DNA of 64,000 bases from Enoplolaimus lenunculus (Eukaryota > Nematoda > Enoplea > Enoplida > Thoracostomopsidae). This document shows positions 38,101 through 50,100 of the stretch, in pieces. Made by a program: the position numbers and the translations under genes. The stretch covers positions 62,001-126,000 of the forward strand of contig JASANG010003891.1 of assembly GCA_030248215.1 (NCBI GenBank). Reading direction: 5' to 3'. Each line of letters begins with the position of its first letter. The stretch's first letter is position 1. Under the pieces are notes generated by a model. It was not told the origin of the DNA, did not search any database, and saw only the letters and a program-made list of their open reading frames with translations.

Positions 38101-41100
38101 ATTTAAAATCCCCACCTTCCTGTTAAAGGAGTTAAAAAGATATACTTTGTTGATATTGTTTCTTTTACTGCCATGCGGAGTTGTGATCAACTGAATGTTC
38201 GGTATAATTTTCGTTATGTCACGAACATAATGATTTTTGTTTGCGTTCTGTGTATATTTGGTGTTCCTGGTGCGATTGGACAATACTGGAGAAACAGTAA
38301 TTGTAAGTTGTGTATATAATTGCATTTTTTTATTATAGAAATAAGATTATGGTACATTTGGGTCATTTTAATGTTTATAGAAATGTATTCGACGCTGGGT
38401 TGTCCGACATGGTTATAATTGCGCAACTTAAACTTTTGAGATCGCTTAAACGGAAACAGATTAGAGTACTGAGTTAAGACCTTGCGACTCATATATCAGT
38501 AACTGTTTTGTCTCCTAATCTACGTCCTTCCTAATTGTGCTACAGACTTCGCAGAGCTAAAATCTTAAAATTAGCCGTACCTCTAAATGGTATTTTATCC
38601 GTACTTGTTTATATGTTGGAAACATAAATCTGTGTGAGTTTCGTATTAAGGCACCAATCTTCAGGCCCGTATCCAGGTCGCCTTGTTAGGGGAGCGAAAA
38701 AATTTTCAAAACGGGCATACAAAAGTTGTTGACTATTACAAGCAAGATTGAACATTTTTTATGGGGCCAAAACATTTTCAAGTGGGCTGAGCTCCCTTAC
38801 CGCCCCCCCCCCTGACTACGGGTCCGCCAATGTGACTTAGAGTCTAAAAGGGAAGGAACGAGTTAAAAAATGTAGAGTCTAAAAGGGAAGGAACGAGTTA
38901 AAAAATGTAAATTACTGCTACAACAAGCAAATAGAACTTGAGAAATATGAAGCATCATGGTTCAAATATATCTTGTGCAAATGATAATTAAGACTATCGC
39001 TGGAGTGGTCGCTATCGATGTACGTACGGCTATTGGCCATGCCGTTCGGGTCAATGCGTCCCGAATACGTACCGCTGTAACGGACGCTATGAATGCCGGG
39101 ATTTCTCTGACGAGGAAGCTTGTCGTAAGAAACACTACGTCGAAACGCCACTGGAATGGTGTTCTATTATTTCGGGATGCGCACTTTAGATTTAAATGTT
39201 TTATAAAAGAGTTTCATTAAACACAGGGCTGGAGAAGCCACCACCACGTACCGCCCATTAGGGTGGCCCCCCATCCGGCCAAAGACGGGACCTGTACCTT
39301 AACAAGGTATTAAACAAAAAATAGCCGTTAATATTCAACTTGGATATGCATTTGAAATTGAAAAATTCACAATCTAAAAAATACTTTAATCATCGCAAGG
39401 GGCACCTACCCTGCAATTTAGGGGGTGCTCTCGCTGTAGCCTGACCCAGCATTGAGGAAACAAAATAGAAATCGTATCATATCGACGTCATCCTCATGTA
39501 GTTGCGGCACGGTCTTGATTTGGTTGAATTATGGTACTAAATTTTGGATATTGTTATGAAATATTTTTAGATCAAGATTTCCCCGACCAAATCATACAGC
39601 CAAAGGCTGTCGTACACATTCTTTACACATTTAAACGTTAAAGCCATAAGCATTGGCGTAGACGTTAACCATAGGGAATAGGCAAACACAGATGGAGCCT
39701 AAACCTAAACATGTGTGTTCAGTTTACAAGAGTCAAGCAAACAACTGTTGGATTACCATAGGTATAACGCAGCAAATGTGATGAGATTTCGTTTAATAAA
39801 TGTTCGTTGATATTGAAGGATCAAAGACGTCCCGGGTGACCTTGAGGATTCTGGCATGATATTGTTGGTTAGGTTTCTTGTACGCTTTAAGTTTAAGTTT
39901 CGGTCACTATTTGGTTATGTCATCCACTCTTAAAGAGCAGTCGAAAACGTTTAGATGCCATTGAAGTTCTGATTTAATTGTAATAAGCGAACGTCAGAGA
40001 TTTAATGATATCTTTAGAACAGAGGGAATACAAATAATTTGGCACCTTCTTGTGTCTACGGCTTTGAGTAAATTCAAATAGTACATGAATATATCCAATG
40101 CCCAAAATTATTTTGTTGCTGAGTTTGAACACAGATCACAATACGTTTGGAAGATTAATTTTCATTTTAGAACCCGTATTTTCAAACGTGTGACGCATTT
40201 ATTACCGGTTGATGATAGGTCTTGAAGCTTTCGAACCCCTGAATAGTGAGGTTGACAAGTTTAGGCATTGGCAATTGTTAGATTCGGAATTATAGGAGAT
40301 AATCGATTTAATTACCTATCGCTAAACTGGTGATAGTTGTGATACGCATTTGAGAATACGGGCAGAGGTTTTAAATGAAACGCACTACTAATGTTTCAAG
40401 TTAACATCACAAACTATACAACTAACCGATCACTGATTTTGACTGTTGCACTCATTTAACACAGTTTGAAAAAATTGCCAACGATTGAAACAGAGGCGGA
40501 TCCTAAAATTTCTGACGGGTGCGCGGACTGTCAAATGTTATGAGACGCAAAAATTGTAAGTTTGGGATCTTATCATTTTAGCACTAAAAAATTTCTTAGG
40601 AGAAAAATTGTTATATCACCAAAAATTTTCTAAGGGATAAAATTGTAATGTGTTACAAAAACATTTCTGAGGGTAAAAATTGTATGTTTTTCCAAAAATT
40701 TCGCAGGAGAAAAATTGAAAGGTAGGAGGTACCTTACCATTTTATCACAAAAAGTCTGAGGGACGTCGTACTCCCCCTCTGGATCCGCTGCGTTTCAAAG
40801 CAAGGATACTGGAACGTTTTATCTAGCCTGTAACAATGGATTGCTAGAGACGTTTAGACCACGCTTGAAAATCTCTCAATGAAACGCTTTCGGCCCTGCC
40901 TGTAAATCTTGTGAAATCTCTGCAACCACCTTCTTGAATTTGGAGGCCATGGAGGTCACACCTATGAAGAGGTTGGTCTGGCGAGAGCTGATGGTTTGAT
41001 TTTAATAATTGCACATTTGAAAAGAATGGAGACATCGTGCTTTCTGAATATTGAGAGTTTTCAATAAAATTTAAGCTAATTTAAACACTTATGTCCTTTA

Positions 41101-44100
41101 CAAGCGGCGTGTGGCAATAGTTGAGAACATCAGTAGCCGTCTTTGTTTCCAACCTGAGCATGGACAGACAACAGGTTAAAATTTTGTTTTGAACAGGCCT
41201 GGAATCAGTACAATATACTCAGAGGGCGCTAAATTTTTTCAGGAGGGGCATGGAAGGGTTTCACTGGACTTACTATCGAGATTATAACTTTCGCAAGGGG
41301 GGGGGCTAAAATTTTTCAAAGGGGATTGAGCGCTCCCTAGCCCCCTCGGCTACTGGCTCAGTTCAGAAAACGGGGAAAAATTTCTGTAAACATCGCTGCT
41401 ACCAATTTAATACTACCGATTTACTGATTCTGGCAGTCAGCAGTCACCACTGAAGGGTTAAAAAGGCCAAGGCGTATGCAAAAGCTTGCAAGGGCGTATA
41501 TTCACGCGGATTAGCTGGAAAAAACATTTTTACAAGTTCTACAATAACCTGATTCATCTTTAACTTAAACCAAAGTGTTTTAGGTTGTTTTAGTTTAATC
41601 GTAACAGCGTGCAATAACCGTGTAACAAACTGCCTAAGCGTAAGCCTAAATCCTGCACAAGTTATATACTTGTAGGGCCGTTTCATCTTTTATGAAACTG
41701 CAAAAGAATTGGCTTACATTTTAGACTATATTTGTGGTTAGGCTTTTGATTCACACTTTTTCAGCACTTAGGCTTAGGATTAGAAATACGCTTAATCTAC
41801 GGTTATGGTCGTAAAAATAACAGTAGCCGCCTAAGCGTAAATCTATGTCTTTGTGTTAATAATTTTAATTACTGCAAACTAATATATTTGTAATACTTTC
41901 GAATTACTATCAATAAGTCACTTCTTTTTCTGATGACTTTCTGGAACAAGAATAAATTATGAAATCTATATATTTTGAGTGATGCAATAATGCAACGTAC
42001 GCAATAAATAATTTTCAAGCTGGCCACTAAAACAAGGGATGGTTGAGGGTTAACAAGTGGCCAAAGTTATATTTAAGGAAAAATATTGTTCTCAGATCTC
42101 GTTAGGCAATTTTTTGCATGAAACATATATGAAATTTTTGTTTCAAGATTTTTTAAACAATTTAGAATTTGTTTTGAGTTTTAGCACCACGAAGACCATC
42201 AAACGTTCCAGTCACCATTACTCCAAGCCGTGCGAGCGTTCGAGAAGGTCAGGATGTTACGTTGCAATGCCAAGCGCCAGGTATTCGACAAAACATGCTT
42301 CGTTGGACCAAAGTTGGTACGTTTGCAATTTACATTTTATGATTGCGTAGATTTATAATCCTCGTCGCCCGAGAACTTGTCATCTGGCATTTGTCGGCCA
42401 ATGTGTCTTTGAGTGGCTTAACGTTAGTATCGTAGGCATAATTCTAACCCTAGATCTAAACCTAAACCTCGGCGCAATAATAAGCCTGTAAGTCAGCTTA
42501 AGCCGAGGGAAAGGTTAATTAAAAATTTGTTTAAAGCTGCAGAACAGAGGTGTAGTCCCGGGAGAAAAACATTAACCCGTCAAAGTAACTTTAGCCCATC
42601 TACCTATGCCGAAACCTAAGCCAGAACGTAATCTAAGCGTTATCGTAAGCCTAAGTTTAATGACGGGAAAGTAAATTGTCGTTATCGTCAACTTCGTAAT
42701 GGGTTTTCGGAATAGGGTACCGCAGCTGCTGCTGATATCAAGCTCTGATCACGACTAGGAACTCGGAAAAACGACTCAAATGCAAAAAAAATGTGGCAAA
42801 CTTCGAAACTTAGTATTAACCGGTAGTAAATGTACAAGACTTACCATCGTTATAAGTTCAATACAAAAAACCTCAAAAGATATATTTTTGGAAAATATTT
42901 TGTTATTCTTAATTAAATATTTAAAGAGTTTAGATTCTAATCATAAACCTGCAAGCAAAAAAATTTAAGTGAACACAAAATTTTAAATTTAGCAATAAAG
43001 CAATCGCTTTGAACAGACCAATTGTTTTATGCTGATTGATAGGTTGGATAGGAAAATTTAGCCGTTGTACACTTTTCCCAACCGGCTTTAGGTTAGCCTG
43101 GTGCATAGGCATATGCGTAGGCGTAGATTTCGGACAAGGTTTCTGTTAAACGTAAACCGTAGCTCGAGTCTATGTGTAAGCATTTATTTATGCCTAAGAC
43201 TTAGTCTTGTGTTGTAAAGTAATAAAACACCAAAAAACCTGTTAGCCATCGACCGTATGCTGCGGGCTAGCATAAATACAGTACGCTGCACTGTGTTGCA
43301 TACGCACATAACGAACAAACATTTCTCGCATGCTTACACTTGCTTGGATCTCTTTGGCAATTTACGCCTCTGGCACAGAAAATGGTTGCTAGCAACTATT
43401 AAAGTTGTCAAGTTTCTTTTTACTTTAAAATCGTATACGAGTCGCCAGCGAGATTGCAGACGTTATCCAGCTGTTTATTTTATTAATATCGGGGTTATTT
43501 AACCATTCAGTGATATTTTAATGCTATTTAGGAGAACCACTGCCACGTCACGCTCAGGAACGCGATGGACGTTTGGTGTTGCATAGCGTATCGAGAACAG
43601 TTGGAGGTGTTTATGTTTGTACGGCACGCGATCATTCGCGATTTGGTGAAGCTCGAGTCACAGTTACAGTTGGAGCGCGTAAGTTGTCACCGACGACAGC
43701 GATGTAGGGATTCTAAGGGTGTCTAACATGATCGCCTACGGGCAGGTGCTCGCAACGGCGTGAAGCGGCACACACCTTGGTTCGATCAAAGGAAAGGCTT
43801 CGATGTACAGACTCCAATACCGAATGTAAAAGAAAGATTTTGTTGCACTTATTGCTTTTCTGTGTCAAAGAATTCTCGCGAGCAAAACGAACGAGACGCC
43901 AAACGTAATTTAAGTGTTACATCCTGGTTGCAAAGTTTTGATTTTGAAAATGTAAGAGGACGCACCCATTCAGACTCGATCTTGCACCGTTTTTACCTAA
44001 TGCCGACTAATTATAATTATCATTAAAGGCTATAAATAAGTATGTTTTAGGCGGGCCCGTTGAGCAACGGTCACGATATCGGTGCGATCCGTTAACCGAG

Positions 44101-47100
44101 AAAACGTGTCAAAATGGCGAGTGTGTCCCTATACAATATATATGTGATGGCAAACCTGACTGTCGAGATCGGAGTGATGAAACCAATTGTGGCGGCGGTA
44201 AGAGACTAACTTTTGACTGTCGATATATTTTTTCTACTCTTGGACACTTCCCAACATTTTAGGTTATGGCTCAGAACATCGGCTTACGCCAACCCAAAGG
44301 TTGAGGTAAATGCTTAAGCTTCGGGCATCAGTAAGCCTTTTCTTGAGCCTAAGCCTGGTCCTAAAGCTAAGCTTAGCGTAAACGTAAGCGCAAATGTTGT
44401 GGAAACTGTACAATGATTCATTGGCTGTAAGTACCGTTCTCTACATTTAAGATTATGGCATAAGCATAGGCAAAGGCGTAGGCTCAGGCTTAGCGGCGGT
44501 AGGTAAACATTTTCCCAAATCGAAGCCTGTGTCTAAGGCCAAGAATAAATGCGACGAAAAGTGTACAAGAGTGTCGTGCCGACTGTTTACTTCCAACAAG
44601 CCTCAAGATATAATGGTATTAATTGTAATGTTTATCTTTAGGTCGCTCTGACGGATGTCAACCAAATGAGATGCGCTGTAATAACGGAAGATGTGTTCAG
44701 AAAATGTGGGTGTGCGATGGGGACGATGACTGTGGAGACAGGACTGACGAAAATAGTTGCCGTAAGCTCATTTTAGCTTCCGTAAAACTAGGCGTTTTGC
44801 ATCATTCAGGATAACTCGTATGCACGAGGCAACTTTATCAGACGTTATACCGTAGCATTATCTTATATGCACTGCACTATTTTCGATTTAGTAAGCCACT
44901 AGTTTGGTTAGCTTTTGTACAGTACATTTTAATTCCAGTACCGTCACCTTAAAATTGCTAGTGGGAAAATGAAATTGAAATATTTAAAATCAATTTTCAA
45001 CTACTCTAATTGCAAATTTTCTCACAGCGGGCACAATATATAGTGTATTATGCATCAGTTGATCCATTAATATTATTTGAAGCATAGCAAATAGTGCGAT
45101 ATTTAAATTTGCAAACATCAAGGAGCTACAAGTTTTTTTAGAATTTTTCATTGCTCCCGTAGACAATTTTGCAATATGCATAGCAAAATTATCAGCATAA
45201 TAGGGCTGGTTTGGAGATGCATACTATTTCGTTTAGCATTTCATTTCAGGACCAAAAGCACCTGGCGAATATTGTCATTCGTATCAATTCGAATGTCAAA
45301 ATCGACGTCAATGTATTCCGGCAAGTTTTCATTGTGATCAACAGAACGATTGCAACGATGGATCCGATGAGTTCGGTTGCAGTAAGCTTTTAAACTATAA
45401 TTGTCGAACTTAATGCTAGAAGTCTCGGCCCATGTATACAACAGTGCCGGATTGTTTTCCGGAGGGGCTATAATAGAGTCAGACTTTAGACTATTTTTTG
45501 GCTTAGGTTTAGGCTTAGGAATAGGCTCATCCATACGCTTAGGCTTAAGCTTAGGCTTAGGAATATGCTTATACTACTACTCCGGCCCTGTTCTATACAT
45601 GGGCCGAAGTCTCAAATGATTGTAGCGTCTATCACGATTTTAGTTCAAGAAACTCAAACTGATAAATTTCAGACGTTAATCGTTATCCGGTGGACGTGAA
45701 CTTGTACAGCTGTTATTTAGAGACGCAGTAGTTTGCTTGTTTTTAAACGATAAATCTGTTATAAGGTTGGTAGACTAAAGTCTTTGCTACTCATCCTCGG
45801 TGGGTACCCCTTATGTTAGATCGAAATTGGCTGCACAGTCTAGTTTCGTTATTTCGCTCATCCATGTACGGGATGGGGCTTCCCATTCCAGGCCCGCAGT
45901 GCGCCTACTCTTACGGTATAATCATTACTACCGGACCACATAACCGTCAAAACCAAGTTAATTCGACAAAATTTGTTGCCGGCTATAAGCCGGCCAACAT
46001 CAGAACACCCAGTTACTTGTCAAAGAAACGAGTCGGGGCTCGAAAACTCTTATCGTCGCGCATTCCCGCCCCTGGTTAAACTTCTGACCGCCGTGTCGGG
46101 CAATTCCCCCTATCATCTGGTGGGCGGGAAAGTTTCGAAGTGCGAAGAAAAACAAATTTTTGGTAAAAAGATGTTGGACAAAGATTGAAATAGAAAACGG
46201 GGGACCCGCACCGTCCATTTCTAGGACTGTAGAAATTTTTTGGTGAACTATGCGTATTTGAGCTAATTACCTGGTCTGCATCTTGTTTATTCTCAGTCTC
46301 CCAAACCTCCTGATCTTCATTAGCCGGTGGACCTGCCGGTCACAGGTCAGTTTTTGGGGTGTCGCAGGATAAAATTCCGGCGCTAACGGGTTTAGCGGTA
46401 ACGAAGTCTTTGGAGAGACTGGGAGTGTTTCGGACGTGAATGAGGCAGGTCCCATCGACGGAGCAGTTCTAGGTGGAGTGCTGTGCCTGTTTGTATATAT
46501 GATCAAATTAAGTTGACTTATTCCAGCCAAATTGCACTTGAACAATTTATAGTAATAATTACTAAATTTGGTTGTTTTATAAGACCTGAATGTATTTGGG
46601 TTAAAGCCCGGTTGATTCGAGCAAGACTAACATTTTTAAAAGCTACTAGCTAGAAATCTCCTATACAACACTAAAAATGCTAAGTTTTTTCACAACTCTC
46701 ACAAAACTGACTCTCAGTTGCGTAAAATTCTTCGAAAACCAACCGATAAACCTTCAGAAAATATTATCACGACCAAACTGACCTTCCCAAAAACTAACAC
46801 ACTCGCACCACAAATTTACCCTCGAAATTTGAACTCAAAATCCCTCACCTTCGCAAAACAACCTTCACTGAGGTCAAGTTATAAGACTAACCGCCACATA
46901 CTTTAAAGGATGTGTCATTAACATCAAACAAAAACTATTCAAAAGCTTACCGCCGAATTCCAAAAATATCAAACGCCTGATCCGCCAATTTTGACATCAA
47001 ATTCAAAATTTCGAAATTTTCAATTCAACGTTACTTTCGCCATACTAACTACCCGATTCACCAAAGGACAAGGAAGACCGCACCAGGCTCAAAAACACTC

Positions 47101-50100
47101 CAACCTTGTTCAATTCAACATTTTCTATCTTTTTCGATCGCCTGCGTTCTCCCTTCAGACCCCTAGCTCTAGAATTTGAAACCACCAGATTTCACGCCCA
47201 TGAAATGTTGCACCCAGTGGTTACACACTTGGATTCCCCAGGTGAGTACTCCGCTATGGTTCTAAAAACATTTAAACTGGTGGTAAAATTTCGCGTGTAT
47301 CGGGTTTTCTTTGAAATATTTCAGCTCAGCGGAGTCACGCGTCCAGTTGTATGCCTACACCTATGACTGCCTTGTGAAGGATCGTTTGAGAATTGCGGTC
47401 TAGGCGTGTAGTTTCGAAGCTGCTGAACCCCCAAAAATTCATAAAAATCGCCCAGTAGCAATTGTGTAATTTGGTTTCCATTTTGGAAGGGGATAGCTTC
47501 ATGTAAAACAATTTCTTGCGAACGGCTATGAAGCGACCGAGAAAATTGTTTAGCGTTTTTCTACTCGTCAGTAGAATACTTTCGGGCCGCATATATTACC
47601 TACTTCTCTTGTCTGCGTCCTGCCGAGTGATTTTTTAGTATCAATTGTTGTTACTGCATACTACGGCAAATAAAAGACTTACTCGGTGAAATTTTAGGAA
47701 AACCGGAAGTAACGGAACCGCCGCCTCCGTCAATGCAACGAAACGTCGGTGAAATCATTGTGCTCGAGTGTCGAGCAGTCGGTGTTCCGGTGCCAACAAT
47801 TTCATGGCGTAAAAATTGGGGTCATGTATGCCCGGAGCCTCGATGCACACAGACAAGCATCGACGGAAAGGGGGTTCTCACTATACGTGATGCGATGTAA
47901 GAAAAAAAATTGATTTCGATAACAGGGGTGTCAAAGGTGTCGGCGGACACGGTTAAAAAATATAGGGGTGTCACTGAAACCTATAAAACCTCATCAAAAT
48001 TGAAGTTACGTGTCCGAAATTGAAGTATTTAATGCAAAAATGCGCTCTTTGCCGCTCGCTTCGCTCACAAAGTTTTCTGAAACCACACTTTTGCTGTCTT
48101 TTGATTCTTTGTTGCCTAGCAAAAATTTGATTCCTTACCGGACCGGCTCAGCAACAAACCGTGGATCGCCTCTCCGTTTTGGGGTTGGTAGCTGCTTCGT
48201 GTTAGACACCCTTTTGAAGCAAATTGTTCCTGCGTCTCTGCATAACGAACCAGATGGCGTAACCAGGGGAGATATGAGGCCAAAGCCTCGTTCCTTGGTA
48301 ATTTTTGTCCAGACATTTAGAGTTGTAATAGAAAAGTGTCATCGTGTATTAAAAGCATTGAAACTCGCTCAGTTTGAATCCAAGCAACCTCCTCGATTTT
48401 TTTCTTGCTGAACGGAATTCACTTTTACAAAATTGTACCAATTAACTGGACGGGTCCGAGGTGATCTTACGTGCCGTTGTCGGGTAAAAGTAACGATAAA
48501 CTACGCTAGCCTTCTGCTTTGAAGCGAAGCTATGTAAAAGTTGTTGCTTATACTATAAGGATCGAAAAACAGCAAACTTAGATAACAGGAATTAAATTGA
48601 ACAGGCTGCAACTTCAAATCCCATTTTCTCGAACACCAGACCGCAAAATGGCTAGACAAACGGTCCGCGAAGAGAAGGCCGGACGAACAATAGGCTATCC
48701 GCACATAGCCGGATCACTTTTCAGAACCCGACACCGACACTGAGCTTAATATTTAAAAAGAGCAAAAATTTAATAATTAAAAATTTTAATTAGTTTTTTG
48801 CAGCGTTGGCGACTCTGGTGCATATACATGCGAAGCAATGAACATCCGAGGCCGAATTTTGGCTATACCAGATTGTATTGTCACCGTAATTGGTACGTGC
48901 ACGCTTTGTGGTTATTTTTAGCTATGCAAATTTAAACTAAAGATATAATTTAAAAACACAAAAATCTCGGGGTCGTTTCCGTTACCCCCAGCCCGTGAGC
49001 TTCTGATGCTTGTCGAATTTTTGAAAAATCACAATTTTAAGGTCCGCAAAACCCCCCTGGGACCCAAAAACTTTGTCAAGAAGTTTGACGAATTATATAC
49101 CATTCGATGCGGCTTGCGGAGTTGAGTCCAATGGTGTTAAATTTTTTGCAATCAATTGGTTAAAGTGCTTTTGTCAAATAACTGATTTGGCGCTCTGCCA
49201 ATGATTGTGCATGGCGCCAAATCAGTTATTTGACCAGAATTCGTTAACCAATCGCCTAATTACGTAAAATTTAACACCATTCGACTCAGCTCTGCAAGCT
49301 GCATAAAAGGGGGACGTTGTGTCCTTAAAACAAATTTTTCAAATATTCAAAGTTACGCATGGAATGATCAGTGGAGGTCACGAGAAACTCAAATATGAAA
49401 AAAAGTTTCTAAATCTAACGGTTTTGGGGTAAACGCGGGTTGTAGGATAACGGAAAAGACCCAAATTTTATAGGGTAGCTTTGTATGTTGCGCTTTTGAA
49501 AATGGCACTATGTTGTCTTAAACAATTGCGTAAATCAAAGTATAAGCCGATGCCTAACGTTACTCTAGAGTTCTAGTCCAAGTCGGAAACAGGTACAAGA
49601 AAAACTAGCAAAGTGTAGTGTCCAGCATCGAAGCTTGTATGGTTTATTATAAAATCACTAAAAACTATATAAATCTAATTCCAAGAAATCAATTTCAAGA
49701 TACAAAAAACAATGAGACATATTTGCAATCATGATTAGTGTTCTCGGCTGTGTGTAGCGCTTATCAGCAATTGATGTCAGGTTGTGTAACGTTCAATCTT
49801 AGTGAATCAAATATGTTAAATTCGTATGAATTTTATGATTTACAAAAGGAGTAGTCTGTTTATTTGACAACATATCGTTGTTACGTTGTGATAAGTACTA
49901 TAGCCATCAAGCAGTACAGCTCTAATTTAACATAAATCTGAAGCAAAAATATGAGTGCAATGTACAATTGTTCCGTGAGCTAAATGAAAACCTTTGAGTG
50001 GTGCTATACTGGTCGCGCGATTCATGTACGACACTTCATGGTGTCGGAAGGCGCCAGACCGCGTAGGACGATCACGTACGGCGCCGAACGTCATCAAAAG

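Larger units (their letters stand above)
30053..38992. other. 8.9-kb intron between LDLa7 and LDLa8
   Basis: Holds the elements listed at 30171, 30631, 34661, 35604, 36375, 38662 and 38839, a TTAGGC-type tract at 36995-37080 with GTACAAGAACC at its edge, and another at 37170-37210. There is a partial family A end near 37432. 31140-34600 shows no element or gene I can name. Confidence 0.6.
39125..42184. other. 3.1-kb intron between LDLa8 and Ig2
   Basis: A diverged family C element (40490) and family A copy (41193). TTAGGC-type pieces lie at 39640-39720 and 41630-41830. Otherwise nothing is recognised. Confidence 0.6.
42317..45249. other. Introns 42317-43531, 43679-44050, 44198-44641 and 44762-45249
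   Basis: Degenerate TTAGGC tracts at 42420-42495, 42600-42660, 43090-43200 and 44280-44515. Nothing is recognised in the other two introns. Confidence 0.6.
45382..47697. other. 2.3-kb intron between LDLa11 and Ig3
   Basis: The TTAGGC tract at 45490-45575 and the possible decayed exon at 46718-47241. The remainder (45600-46700, 47242-47697) is unassigned. Confidence 0.6.

Noticed and set aside
46267-46545. - strand 92-codon frame rich in Pro/Thr, considered as an exon or transposon fragment
   Set aside because: No motif, no matching repeat and no sensible splice sites.
48010-48411. 133-codon + strand frame
   Set aside because: It begins in a family F repeat, lacks recognisable motifs and lies wholly inside the intron splitting Ig3.
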